From: an uncultured Mucilaginibacter sp.
Lineage (GTDB): Bacteria > Bacteroidota > Bacteroidia > Sphingobacteriales > Sphingobacteriaceae
Reading direction: 5' to 3'
Assembly: GCF_937859865.1 (NCBI RefSeq)
Contig: NZ_CALMAT010000048.1
Coordinates: 1 to 42,961, forward strand
Length of the DNA stretch: 42,961 bases
The notes beneath the pieces were generated by a model, which was not told the DNA's origin, did not search any database, and saw nothing but the letters and a program-made list of their open reading frames with translations. Below are positions 7,250-16,494 of this stretch, piece after piece (the first letter of the stretch is position 1; each line of letters opens with the position of its first letter). The translations under genes were made by a program, and so were the position numbers.

Positions 7250-10200
7250 TTATCTGATAATGGTGATCGGGCCTGCCATTCTGCTTCTTCCGCTGCCCGG
7301 GTTAATAACATAAAAATAGGTTCCCACTGGTAATTCTGCCCCTTTATAACGTCCGTCCCAAGGTATGGAATATCCTTTAGAGTAATAAATTTGCTGTCCG
7401 TAGCGGTTATATATTTCTACGGTAACGTCCGGATAGCTGTCTAAATTTTGGATGTTCCAAATATCGTTGATGCCATCGTTATTGGGTGTAAAAGTATTTG
7501 GGATTACCGGCGCTTTCAATACGGTTACCATAACTTCATCTGCGATGGTACAACCACCATCGGCAGAAGATACCGTGAGCTTATAAATAGTATTTACGTT
7601 TGGCCTGGCAACCGGGTTTAAAATATTATCGAAGTTTAAACCGGTGGAAGGTGTCCATTTATACGTCAGTTTATTGCCGGATGCGGTTGCATTTAGTGTA
7701 GCACTTTCCCCTTCCGGGATCAATATATCTTTGCCTGCATTTACTTTTGGTGTCGGATAAACGGTGATTTGTTTTGAAACCGTATCGGCACAGCCATTCT
7801 GTGCCGTAAAAATATAAGTGATGGTTTGGATGCCCAGCCCTGTCGCCGCCGGGCTGAACAAGCCCGAAGCCGAAATGCCTTTGCCCGAAAAAGTACCTGT
7901 TCCGTTAGCGCCGTTCAGTTCTGTAGCGACAACCTGGAACGGGTCAATTTCTGCACAAGTACTGGCTGGGATGGATAACGAAACTTGCGGATCGGCATTA
8001 ACCGTAACCACCTGCATTTTTTCGTCTACACAAGTAATGCCCGAATAAGCACGCATCAAAACCGTATAGTTGATGGTAGCCGGGGCATGAAAAACCGGAT
8101 ATTGGTGGCTGTACAATTTATCGGTTTCCGGGCTGTCATCGGTTTCAAACTGGTCCGGATGGTTGGTATAATCGTAATAAACCACCACCTTGCTCAGCTT
8201 TCCAAAGTCAACAGAAGATTTATTTCTGATCATCAACGCCTGTTTGCTGCACATACTACCGGTATTTAAAACGGTAAAATCAGCTTTTGGCGTTGCCCCG
8301 TTTACCGTAAAATTCATTGTCGTATCGGCAAAACAACCGTCTGCAGAAGTAACCGTTAATTTAACCTGATAAAGTGCCGCGTTAGTATATTTATGCTGTG
8401 GGTTTTTTTGGGTGGAAGTATTCGGGTTGGCCGGAGTTGCAGCGGCATCGCCAAAATTCCACAAGTACGTAAAGCCTGATTCGGTATGGTCGCTAATACT
8501 GCTTTTATCGGTAAAATTTGCGTACGTATCTGACAAACAAACTTTAGGCAAAACAAAATCAGGAACAGGCAGCGGATGAATGATTAACGGAACGCCAACC
8601 GAATCACTGTGGCAACCTAAATTGGTGTAAGTAATTAATTGCACATTGTAGTTTCCTGCATTTTTATAAGTATGTTGGAATGGTGCGTTGCTCGTTTGCG
8701 TTTGCTTCGTTCCATCGCCAAAACTCCAAACCCAACTGTTGATGGTGCCTTCGGCGGAAGTTGATTGATCTGTGATGGTAACCGCTTTGCTGGCACAATC
8801 CGGATTGGAAACTATAAACTTGGAAACCGGCTTGGCATAGATATGTACTTTTTGGGAATCCAAAGCCGAAGTACAACCATTGGAATTGGTAACCATTAAA
8901 GTGGCTATAAAATCTCCTGATTGCTTGTAAGTATGCGTTGGGTTTTGTACGCTTGAAGTTGTGCCATCGCCAAAATTCCAGTTCCAGGCTTTGATGGTTG
9001 CCCCTGCCCCATTGCTTTTATCAGTAAAACTTAAAGTGTCCGACGGGCAATTTTGGGCTCGGGCAGTAAACGCAACAACCGGATTGTCATAAACCGTAAA
9101 ATCAATATTCACTTCTTCATACGTTCCGCAGGCATCTGCAATGGCATTAAAAGCTTTAACCTTTACATCGTACAAGCCAGGTTTTGCATAAGCAACCATT
9201 TTTGGATAGCTATACGTGTACAAAGGCTTGTTGTCTTTAACCGTTTGGCTAACCAAGGTTGGATTATTGTCGGTAAAAACAGCATTGCCGTTTTGCGGGT
9301 CCCAAATAAGCTGTTTGGTTTGGAACGGGAGCGAAACTTCCAGCCTTACATTGTTACCAACACAAGTGCTGGCAATGCTGTCGCCAATGCTGTTTTTAAC
9401 TTGCACAAACTCGTTCAGGTTCCGCAAGTTTGTCCCGGCCGAGTAACCGTAAGACTCGGCATTGCCAAAACCATAAGCAATGGCATTAAAACCAGTTGAA
9501 GCTTTGATATTGTGCGTGCCCGAAGCAACCGGAAATTGTCCGTAAGCATAAGCCGTATTTCCCGGAACCGGTTTAAAACCAGCGGCAGGCACCGAACCGT
9601 CAATCGTAAAACTTGGCGCTGCCGAAGTGGCAATAATGACGTTGATGTAACTTTGCAAAATACGGTAAGCCGTTGGCGAATAAAGCGTTACGTTATTTAC
9701 AATTTGCTCAATCGGGTTAAGGTAGATCATTTCCGGGTCGCCCACATCGGCTCCGGGCGGTGGCGTAACCGGGCTGGAATTGGTTTGCGTAATGGCATAT
9801 TGCACCACCTGGATCGGTTTATCGGCACTGATTACGTTGGGCGTTGTGCTGTTAAACTCGTAATAAAAACCATTGGTAAAAGAAGCATTGCTTAAAACCG
9901 AACCGTTTAAAGTTACTTTGGTAGATGGGTCGCTGATGATGATCCGGAAAGTATCATAAGGCCGGTGGCTAAGCGGCGCGCTTACATAATTTCTGCCCCA
10001 AGATGCGGTTGGATAAACCTGCTGAAAAAGGTTATCTGAAGAAGTTGTCAAACCGTTGCCGATATAAATTTTACTGCTTCCGGAGAAAACCGCAATCCTT
10101 TTGCAAACATTTGTGCCAGAACTAACCGAACGGATGCGCGTGCCGGTCAAATCCGTAGCCGACAATCCCTGGTAAAGTTCGCCTTTTTTCAGATTCAAAG

Positions 10201-10759
10201 TGAAAGGCACATTAGCAGCTTTTCCGCTCAGCAAGGTTGCGGCTGGCGTAACTTCAACCATTGTAGAATCCTCGGTAGCAACCACCACAAAAGCCGAATA
10301 AGAATTTCCCTCGTTCGAGCGTTGCGTATAATTGATCGAGTAATAATCTTTAGCCAAAGTATTCACCGGCAAAACCAATGTGGCGCCTGAAACATTGGAA
10401 GCATAAATATGGGCATAAACCACAATCGGGTTGGCGGCGGTAATGTGGATGCCTTTTAACGATTGCCCTTCGGTGCCTAGAAAAGCAGATTGTGGCATCA
10501 CCACTTCGGTAACCTGGTTGGCCGTAACATTAAAACTCGTTGAATAGCTTCCATCGGCAACGGTTATGGTACCCGAAGTGCTGATATCGGAAGTTAAATA
10601 CAAACTCATCTGGCAAGACGAATTGCTGGTAACTCCGCGGACATTGTCCATATAAGCCACCCAAAAATCCGTTCCTTTGTTGGTTTGCGCAAAAACCGAA
10701 CCGGCAAAGGCAAGCATCAGCAACAAATAAAAAATACAGAAAGTAAATTTTTTTATCAT
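7250..10759 (-). CDS. Large secreted PKD-repeat adhesin-like protein with T9SS C-terminal domain
   Basis: The 1169-residue protein has a signal peptide (cleavage near VFAQ), an N-terminal GTDFWVAYMDN block as in IgGFc-binding-like domains, several PKD domains with WNFGDG or WSFGDG motifs in the middle, and a C-terminal gliding-type domain (TFTPNNDGINDIWNIQ, then YNRYGQQIYYS and W-D-G-R-Y). The last domain targets type IX secretion and, in this class, usually needs a PorP/SprF partner; one follows directly. It is probably exposed on the cell surface and could act in adhesion, but its ligand is unknown. The start codon overlaps a dispersed 12-mer at 10758-10769. Confidence 0.9.
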   Translation of the reverse strand: MIKKFTFCIFYLLLMLAFAGSVFAQTNKGTDFWVAYMDNVRGVTSNSSCQMSLYLTSDISTSGTITVADGSYSTSFNVTANQVTEVVMPQSAFLGTEGQSLKGIHITAANPIVVYAHIYASNVSGATLVLPVNTLAKDYYSINYTQRSNEGNSYSAFVVVATEDSTMVEVTPAATLLSGKAANVPFTLNLKKGELYQGLSATDLTGTRIRSVSSGTNVCKRIAVFSGSSKIYIGNGLTTSSDNLFQQVYPTASWGRNYVSAPLSHRPYDTFRIIISDPSTKVTLNGSVLSNASFTNGFYYEFNSTTPNVISADKPIQVVQYAITQTNSSPVTPPPGADVGDPEMIYLNPIEQIVNNVTLYSPTAYRILQSYINVIIATSAAPSFTIDGSVPAAGFKPVPGNTAYAYGQFPVASGTHNIKASTGFNAIAYGFGNAESYGYSAGTNLRNLNEFVQVKNSIGDSIASTCVGNNVRLEVSLPFQTKQLIWDPQNGNAVFTDNNPTLVSQTVKDNKPLYTYSYPKMVAYAKPGLYDVKVKAFNAIADACGTYEEVNIDFTVYDNPVVAFTARAQNCPSDTLSFTDKSNGAGATIKAWNWNFGDGTTSSVQNPTHTYKQSGDFIATLMVTNSNGCTSALDSQKVHIYAKPVSKFIVSNPDCASKAVTITDQSTSAEGTINSWVWSFGDGTKQTQTSNAPFQHTYKNAGNYNVQLITYTNLGCHSDSVGVPLIIHPLPVPDFVLPKVCLSDTYANFTDKSSISDHTESGFTYLWNFGDAAATPANPNTSTQKNPQHKYTNAALYQVKLTVTSADGCFADTTMNFTVNGATPKADFTVLNTGSMCSKQALMIRNKSSVDFGKLSKVVVYYDYTNHPDQFETDDSPETDKLYSHQYPVFHAPATINYTVLMRAYSGITCVDEKMQVVTVNADPQVSLSIPASTCAEIDPFQVVATELNGANGTGTFSGKGISASGLFSPAATGLGIQTITYIFTAQNGCADTVSKQITVYPTPKVNAGKDILIPEGESATLNATASGNKLTYKWTPSTGLNFDNILNPVARPNVNTIYKLTVSSADGGCTIADEVMVTVLKAPVIPNTFTPNNDGINDIWNIQNLDSYPDVTVEIYNRYGQQIYYSKGYSIPWDGRYKGAELPVGTYFYVINPGSGRSRMAGPITIIR

Positions 10760-10769
10760 GCTTCTTTTA
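10758..10769 (-). repeat. Dispersed 12-mer overlapping the PKD-protein start codon
   Basis: Minus strand TAAAAGAAGCAT runs into the ATG so that its final AT forms the first two bases of the start codon. The A/G-rich part lies where a ribosome-binding site would be. Confidence 0.8.
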
Positions 10770-11104
10770 CTGCCTTAATTTTTGTGCCCACAATTTTTGG
10801 TTTCTCGGTAACCTATAAATTTTATTAAGCGTATAAAAGTTAAATCGGATAAGTTATGCTCATTATTTCACTGACAATCTTTCTTTACAAAAAATTTTTT
10901 CAGCAAAAAAACATCCGAACATACTAAAAAAAAGCAGTTTAAATTATACTATTTCAAATTTTAATATTTGAAAAACCAGTCGGCTTCTTCAGGCAATATT
11001 TTTGTTTGGAAAGAGAATTGAACCGTAAACTTGTTTCGGTTTATTTTGAACGAAGCAAAAATGGACGAAGCTTTAATCTTAAAAAAACACCGGTAAAAAC
11101 AGTA
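10770..11104. other. AT-rich gene-free stretch upstream of the PKD operon
   Basis: About 335 bases without a credible reading frame. It must hold the promoter of the PKD-PorP operon, but I find no convincing TAnnTTTG box on the minus strand. A variant motif TAAAAACAGTAT at 11094-11105 follows the SGNH gene's stop side, and a weak inverted repeat (AACCG/CGGTT) lies near 11022-11042. Confidence 0.5.
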
Positions 11105-11827
11105 TCATAGCTGATCTTTTAAAACCTGCCAAACATTTTGCGCCACAATTTTTGCGCCTTTTGCCGTTGGGTGGATGCCGTCGCGCTGGTTTAAATCCCG
11201 GTTTCCCGCTACATTTTCTAATAAAAAAGGCACCAAAGCCATGTTGTTCTTTTTGGCCAACTTTGGAAAAACTTTTTTGAAATCGCTGGCATACGTTCCG
11301 CCCATGTTTGGCGGCACCTGCATGCCCGTCATCACCAATTTTGCTTTCGGGTATTTTGCTTTTACCTGATCAATGATGGATTGCAAACTTGCTTCCGTTT
11401 CGGCAACTGGAATTCCGCGTAAACCATCGTTCGCGCCCAATTCCAACACAAAAACATTCACCGGCTGGCGCAGCAACCAATTGATCCGGTTCTTGCCATC
11501 CGACGAAGTTTCTCCGCTTAAACCACCGTTTACCACTTTATAAGGCAGTTTCAGCGAATCAATAGTTTGCTGAATAACAGACGGAAAAGCATCGTTTTGC
11601 GGATCATCTAAACCGTAACCGGCCGTTAAACTATTTCCGAAAAACAAGATACTTTTTTGCGATTGCGTTTTAGCCGATACTTCTTTTACCGTATCTTTTT
11701 CAGTGTTGGTTTTAGGTTGAGAACTGTTTCCGCACCCGCAGAAAAAAACCAGGAACACAAGCGCGGAAAAGGGAAATAATTTTTGCATAAAAGCGTAACA
11801 AAATTGCTGAAATTGTTTCTTAAACAT
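11105..11827 (-). CDS. TesA-like SGNH/GDSL arylesterase lipoprotein
   Basis: This 240-residue protein has a hydrophobic lipoprotein signal ending FFCGCGNSS, a charged linker, then SGNH hydrolase blocks: FFGNSLTAGYG (catalytic Ser), NGGLSGETSSDG, LGANDG and DGIHPTAKG (Asp-His). It is the TesA type, a periplasm-facing esterase/lysophospholipase. An ATG at codon 14 (11788) would give a more ordinary signal peptide and may be the true start. The gene diverges from a YbbA-YbbP transporter pair, the same neighbourhood as in E. coli. A dispersed 12-mer (11677-11688) is translated as V-K-E-V-S in the flexible linker. Confidence 0.9.
   Translation of the reverse strand: MFKKQFQQFCYAFMQKLFPFSALVFLVFFCGCGNSSQPKTNTEKDTVKEVSAKTQSQKSILFFGNSLTAGYGLDDPQNDAFPSVIQQTIDSLKLPYKVVNGGLSGETSSDGKNRINWLLRQPVNVFVLELGANDGLRGIPVAETEASLQSIIDQVKAKYPKAKLVMTGMQVPPNMGGTYASDFKKVFPKLAKKNNMALVPFLLENVAGNRDLNQRDGIHPTAKGAKIVAQNVWQVLKDQL
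11677..11688 (-). repeat. Dispersed 12-mer, GTAT form, inside the lipoprotein linker
   Basis: Minus strand TAAAAGAAGTAT read as AAA-GAA-GTA in the low-complexity linker after the lipobox, where an insertion would be tolerated. Confidence 0.75.
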
Positions 11828-11888
11828 AAGCCCGACATTTAAGTTTAGCTTTAAACGTACATTTCCACATATTTAATCTTTCAATCTT

Positions 11889-12581
11889 TTGAACAATATC
11901 CTCAAAATAGAAAACCTCACCAAAACATATAAAAGTGCAGGCAATACTTTAACCGTTTTAAACAATATCAATTTTTCGGTGGATGAAGGTTCCACTTTTG
12001 CCATTGTTGGCCCTTCCGGCAGCGGAAAAACCACGTTGCTTGGCCTTTGCGCCGGTTTAGACCGTTCCACTTCCGGCTTGGTGGAACTCAACAACATTCG
12101 TTTGGATAATTTAAGCGAAGATGAACGCGCACAAGTCCGCAACCAATATGTGGGTTTTATCTTTCAAAACTTTCAGTTGCTGCCTACGCTGACTGCGTTG
12201 GAAAACGTGATGGTTCCGTTGGAATTGCGGGGCGAGAAAAACAGCCGCGCCCGCTCGATGGATTTGCTGGATAAAGTTGGGCTGGCAGACCGAAGCCATC
12301 ATTATCCAACCCAACTTTCGGGCGGCGAGCAGCAGCGTATTTCTTTGGCGCGTGCCTTTTCCAATCAGCCAAAAATTTTGTTTGCCGATGAACCGACAGG
12401 AAACCTGGACGCCGAAACCAGCGAAAAAATGGTAAAGCTTTTGTTTGACCTGAACCGCGAAAGCGGGACCACACTGATTTTGGTAACGCATGATATGGAA
12501 CTGGCTTCTAAAACCCAGCGCATTATCCGCATCAAAGGCGGCAATTTAATTTCTGATGAGCGCACCGCCGCCGCAATTTAA
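11889..12581 (+). CDS. ybbA: ABC transporter ATP-binding protein, YbbA/LolD type
   Basis: A 230-residue ATPase with Walker A GPSGSGKTT, Q-loop FIFQNFQL, signature LSGGEQQR and Walker B ILFADEP, typical of the YbbA/LolD/MacB group. It should power the YbbP-like permease encoded next. The start is TTG at 11889; no ATG lies near it, and the following residues NNILKIENLTKTYKS match the family's N terminus. It diverges from the TesA-like gene with a 61-base shared promoter region. Substrate is not established for this family. Confidence 0.9.
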   Translation: MNNILKIENLTKTYKSAGNTLTVLNNINFSVDEGSTFAIVGPSGSGKTTLLGLCAGLDRSTSGLVELNNIRLDNLSEDERAQVRNQYVGFIFQNFQLLPTLTALENVMVPLELRGEKNSRARSMDLLDKVGLADRSHHYPTQLSGGEQQRISLARAFSNQPKILFADEPTGNLDAETSEKMVKLLFDLNRESGTTLILVTHDMELASKTQRIIRIKGGNLISDERTAAAI

Positions 12582-12584
12582 CAC

Positions 12585-12596
12585 ATACTTCTTTTA
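12585..12596 (-). repeat. Dispersed 12-mer between ybbA and ybbP
   Basis: Minus strand TAAAAGAAGTAT in the 29-base gap between two genes of one operon, four bases after the ybbA stop. It would lie inside the mRNA near the permease ribosome-binding region. Confidence 0.75.
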
Positions 12597-12610
12597 TCGC
12601 CCTTTTTTTA

Positions 12611-15172
12611 ATGAACACAGATTCCATCAATTATAAACGCCCCATCAATTTTGGCTGGCTGCTGCAAATGGCCTGGCGCGACAGCCGTAAAAACCGGTCG
12701 CGGCTGTTCCTTTTTATTTCTTCCATTGTGCTGGGCATCGCCTCGCTCGTTGCCATTTATTCTTTCGGTTTTAATTTGAGGCAGGATATTGACCGGCAGG
12801 CCGCAGAACTGGTTGGTGCTGACATCGTAATTTCGGGCAACAAACCGCTTTCGCCCCAAATTCAAAGTCTGGTTGATTCTTTAGGCGACCGAAAATCAAC
12901 CCAACGCAGTTTTGTTTCGATGGCACTTTTCACCAAAAACCAAGGAACGCGTTTTGTAGAAGTTCGTGCTTTACAAGGCGATTTTCCCTATTATGGTTCC
13001 ATTGAAACCACGCCGGCTTCCGCAGCAACCACTTTCCGGAAGAAACAGCAAGTGCTGGCCGACCGCAACCTGATGCTGCAATTTAACGCGCATCCCGGCG
13101 ATTCCATCAAAATAGGAAAAGTAACGTTTGCCATTGCCGGTATTTTGGACAAAGCGCCTGGGCAAACCAGCATTTCTGCTTCTGTTGCGCCGGTAATTTA
13201 TATGCCGCTCTCCTACCTCGAACAAACTGGTTTGATGCAGCGTGGCAGCCGTATTAATTACAGTTATTACATCAAGTATGACCGCAAAGAAAACATCGAA
13301 AAACTGACCACCAACATAGAACCGCGTTTAGATAAAGAAGATTTGAGTTTGCAAACGGTGGCTTCGCAAAAAGAACAAACTTCGCGTTCTTTTGAGGATC
13401 TCACACATTTTTTGGCTTTGGTTGGCTTTGTGGCTTTGCTTTTGGGTTGCATCGGCGTGGCCAGTTCCATCCATATTTATGTGCGCGAAAAGCTGAAAGC
13501 AATTGCCATTATGCGTTGTTTGGGCGTAAAATCTACCGAAGCTTTTTTGATTTACCTGATCCAGATCGTCATCATCGGTTTTATCGGTTCAGTTTTGGGC
13601 GCGGTTTTAGGAACACTGGTGCAGCAAATTCTACCGATTGCTTTTAAAGATTTTCTGCCGATTGAAATTACAGTTGAAGTTTCCTGGGCTTCCATCGGCA
13701 CCGGAATTTTGTTGGGCGTAGTCATTTCATTGTTGTTTGCTTTGCTGCCGCTGGTTTCGGTTCGAAATATTTCTCCGTTAAACACTTTGCGCGTTTCGGA
13801 TGAATCCGTCAACCAAAAACGCGACCCTTTAAAATGGCTGGTTTATTTACTGATTGTGGCTTTTATTACTGTTTTTACCTACCTGCAATTGAATAGTTGG
13901 AAACAGGCATTGTCTTTTACCGCGTTTGTGCTGCTGGCGTTTTTTGTGCTGACCGGAATTGCCACGCTGATTATGTGGTTGCTGCGCAAATTCCTGCCGC
14001 TTTCCTGGAGTTATTTGTGGCGGCAAGGTTTTGCCAACTTGTACCGGCCCAACAACCAAACCATTATTTTGCTAGTTTCCATTGGTTTGGGCACTGCTTT
14101 TATCAGTACTTTATTTTTTATCCAATCCATTTTGTTAAGCCGGATTAACCTTTCTTCCGGCGGCAATCAGCCTAATTTAATTTTGTTTGACATCCAAAGC
14201 AACCAGCAACAGCAAGTCGTGGATTTAACCAAACAACAACATTTGCCGGTGTTTGGAATGGTGCCGATTGTAACCATTCGTTTGGAAGAACTAAACGGAA
14301 AGAACGCCGCTTTCTACAAAAAAGACACTTCCAAACATGTTTCCCGTCAGGTTTTTAGTCGCGAATACCGTGTTTCCTACCGCGATTCGTTGGTTTCTTC
14401 GGAGAAAATAACGGCAGGCAACTGGATTGGAAAAGCTGATCCTGCTGCCAACAACATTCCCATTTCCATCGAAGAGAAATTTGCACAGCACAACCACATC
14501 AAAATTGGCGACAAACTTTTGTTCAACGTGCAAGGTGTAAACATGGAAACGCATATTGCCAGCTTTCGGAAAGTAAATTGGAACCGCATCCAAACCAATT
14601 TCCTTGTGCTGTTTCCCAAAGGTGTTTTAGAGCAGGCGCCGCAATATTTTGTTTTTACCACGCACGTACCTTCTACCACCGCTTCGGCCAAATACCAGCA
14701 GGCCGTGGTGAAGCAATTTCCCAATGTTTCGATTATTGATCTGGCTTTGGTTTTAAAATTATTGGACGATATTTTGGGCAAGATTAGTTTCGTCATCCGT
14801 TTTATGGCAGGTTTCAGTATTTTAACCGGATTGATTGTGTTGGTTTCTTCCGTGCTCATCAGCAAATACCAGCGCATCCAGGAAAGCGTATTGTTGCGGA
14901 CTTTGGGCGCTAGCAAAAGGCAAATCCTGATTATCACCGGGCTGGAATACTTTTTCCTCGGCTCCATTGCGGCGTTAACCGGTATTTTAATTTCCGTGCC
15001 GGGAAGCTGGGCTTTGGCCAAATACAGTTTTGATACCGCCTTTTCGCCGCCTTTGCTGCCCGTGGTCATCCTGTTTTTTGTAGTCGCGCTGATTACGGTT
15101 CTGATCGGCCTGTTTAACAGTCGCGGTATTTTAAACAAGCCGCCGTTAGAAGTTTTACGATCAGATGTGTAA
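12611..15172 (+). CDS. ybbP: FtsX-like ABC permease, YbbP type
   Basis: An 853-residue membrane protein with two FtsX-like permease units. One membrane helix lies near residues 30-55, then a large periplasmic domain (about 60-260), three helices, a central pair of helices, a second periplasmic domain and three C-terminal helices. The motif RDSRKNRSRL before the first helix and ILRCLG/LRTLGASKRQ-type cytoplasmic loops are typical. With the adjacent ATPase it forms a type VII-like ABC system working on the cell envelope; in E. coli it is linked to TesA. Length agrees with the family (about 800-850). Confidence 0.9.
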   Translation: MNTDSINYKRPINFGWLLQMAWRDSRKNRSRLFLFISSIVLGIASLVAIYSFGFNLRQDIDRQAAELVGADIVISGNKPLSPQIQSLVDSLGDRKSTQRSFVSMALFTKNQGTRFVEVRALQGDFPYYGSIETTPASAATTFRKKQQVLADRNLMLQFNAHPGDSIKIGKVTFAIAGILDKAPGQTSISASVAPVIYMPLSYLEQTGLMQRGSRINYSYYIKYDRKENIEKLTTNIEPRLDKEDLSLQTVASQKEQTSRSFEDLTHFLALVGFVALLLGCIGVASSIHIYVREKLKAIAIMRCLGVKSTEAFLIYLIQIVIIGFIGSVLGAVLGTLVQQILPIAFKDFLPIEITVEVSWASIGTGILLGVVISLLFALLPLVSVRNISPLNTLRVSDESVNQKRDPLKWLVYLLIVAFITVFTYLQLNSWKQALSFTAFVLLAFFVLTGIATLIMWLLRKFLPLSWSYLWRQGFANLYRPNNQTIILLVSIGLGTAFISTLFFIQSILLSRINLSSGGNQPNLILFDIQSNQQQQVVDLTKQQHLPVFGMVPIVTIRLEELNGKNAAFYKKDTSKHVSRQVFSREYRVSYRDSLVSSEKITAGNWIGKADPAANNIPISIEEKFAQHNHIKIGDKLLFNVQGVNMETHIASFRKVNWNRIQTNFLVLFPKGVLEQAPQYFVFTTHVPSTTASAKYQQAVVKQFPNVSIIDLALVLKLLDDILGKISFVIRFMAGFSILTGLIVLVSSVLISKYQRIQESVLLRTLGASKRQILIITGLEYFFLGSIAALTGILISVPGSWALAKYSFDTAFSPPLLPVVILFFVVALITVLIGLFNSRGILNKPPLEVLRSDV

Positions 15173-15206
15173 CCGAAATTTATTTTCGAGAAAAATAAAA
15201 AAAGGT

Positions 15207-15232
15207 GTAACTATTCGCTATCGCTTGCCGTA
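15207..15232 (+). promoter_or_regulatory. ECF-type promoter of small transcript copy 1
   Basis: GTAAC at 15207-15211 and CGTA at 15229-15232 are exactly 17 bases apart, as in copies 2 and 3. The pattern looks like an ECF sigma-factor promoter. Confidence 0.55.
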
Positions 15233-15237
15233 GAAGT

Positions 15238-15311
15238 AAGTGGTTTTAGAATTATTTGGTTAATGTTCTGTTTTAGTTAAAATCCCTGCCGGAGACGGTG
15301 GGGATTTTTTT
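15238..15311 (+). ncRNA. Putative small RNA, copy 1
   Basis: The body shared with the other two copies (GTGGTTTTAGAATTATTTGG and onward to TTTTAGTT) is followed by a terminator: ATCCCTGCC at 15282-15290 pairs with GGTGGGGAT at 15297-15305, then a run of T. This copy differs from copies 2 and 3 mainly in the terminator loop and by a one-base gap. No coding potential beyond a very short ORF is visible. It lies after ybbP and before an unrelated low-GC gene. The ncRNA call is inferred from promoter, conserved body and terminator together. Confidence 0.5.
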
Positions 15312-15418
15312 GTTTATTTTTGACCTTAAGCCTAATACTTTTGAATTAAATATATATTTTAGAAAAGTAATTAAACTTATTACTACTGTAAAATAACGGC
15401 ATTAAGATATAGTAAAAA

Positions 15419-16264
15419 ATGAACTTAAAGGACTTAACAACATCTATTTATGATTTATTCAATAATAATCCACTTTTAAATTTAATATCACTATTACTGG
15501 CTATTCTTGGAATTGTTTTTACGATTTACTTCTATTTTAAAAGTAAAAAAAGCAGGTTACCAGTTTACATTATAAGAACGATAAATTTGGTAAAAGAAAA
15601 GTTCCAGAAAATTGACACAGTTCAAATCCTATACTCAGGCGAGAAAGTTAACAATCTTTCTATTTCTAAGATAGCTTTTTGGAACGACGGAAAGGAGACA
15701 ATTGATTCAAGTAATGTTGCGATAAATCATCCTTTAAAACTAAATATATCAGAGGAATTTGATATTCTATATGCAGAAATATTGTTTCAAAAAAATAATT
15801 CTAATGATTTCAAAATAGATATTAGTGAAGACAATAAGTCAATATCAATAATTTTCGATTTTTTTGATTACGAGGATGGTATAGTTTTACAACTCTTTCA
15901 TACTGGAAATTCAAGCGACGACTTATCTATTTCAGGAACAATAAAATCCGTTAAAAACATTAGACGAAAAGAAATTAACTATTCAATATTACCCTTAAGA
16001 ATATTCGAAATATTAAATGGTAACATAACAAAAATTAAACGAAAAACAATGATAAGAATTTTAGGATGGGTAACTATTTTAGTGGGTATTCTTTTTTGTA
16101 CAATTTCTTTTTACAATCCCCATAAATTAGAACCTGTGACTGAAAACTCTCCCTTTTTTAATATAATTCTTCCATTGTTAGGTATTCCTTATATTTATTT
16201 AGGTTATAAAATGTTGATTAAACACATTCCAAAAGGTTTTGACATTTTTAATGAAGAATTTTAG
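15419..16264 (+). CDS. Uncharacterised membrane protein of an AT-rich accessory gene
   Basis: I do not recognise this 281-residue protein. It has a membrane helix at about residues 18-40, a soluble domain (about 45-205) with alternating strands and many Asn/Ser/Asp residues, and two C-terminal helices (about 213-232 and 243-262). The sequence is clearly more AT-rich than neighbouring genes, with codon use to match, suggesting recent arrival. It stands alone between small-RNA copy 1 and Rpn copy 1. A sensor or signalling role could be imagined from the topology, but nothing shows it. Confidence 0.6.
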   Translation: MNLKDLTTSIYDLFNNNPLLNLISLLLAILGIVFTIYFYFKSKKSRLPVYIIRTINLVKEKFQKIDTVQILYSGEKVNNLSISKIAFWNDGKETIDSSNVAINHPLKLNISEEFDILYAEILFQKNNSNDFKIDISEDNKSISIIFDFFDYEDGIVLQLFHTGNSSDDLSISGTIKSVKNIRRKEINYSILPLRIFEILNGNITKIKRKTMIRILGWVTILVGILFCTISFYNPHKLEPVTENSPFFNIILPLLGIPYIYLGYKMLIKHIPKGFDIFNEEF

Positions 16265-16383
16265 AATAATACAAAGAGAAAATTTTTAGTTAATCCATCA
16301 GTCCAAATTTACAATCTATAATCTATATTTTTGAGTTTCATGTTTCTAACTTACTTTCTAAACTAACATTAACTTCTACCCTA

Positions 16384-16395
16384 TAAAAGAAGCAT
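16384..16395 (+). repeat. Dispersed 12-mer upstream of Rpn gene 1
   Basis: TAAAAGAAGCAT, 99 bases before the Rpn start. An inverted copy lies beyond the gene at 17595, so the two bracket the cassette. The rest of 16265-16494 holds no gene. Confidence 0.8.
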
Positions 16396-16464
16396 ACCTA
16401 ATTTTTACAGTACAAAACCGTAACCTATTCAAACAAGTAAACAAAAAACCCTAACAAAACAATA

Positions 16465-16472
16465 TAAATTTG
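16465..16472 (+). promoter_or_regulatory. Promoter -7 box of Rpn gene 1
   Basis: TAAATTTG, 22 bases before the ATG. The same box at the same distance precedes Rpn gene 2 (23414-23421). Confidence 0.6.
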
Positions 16473-16494
16473 CTGACCAAGTTAGGCAACCAAT

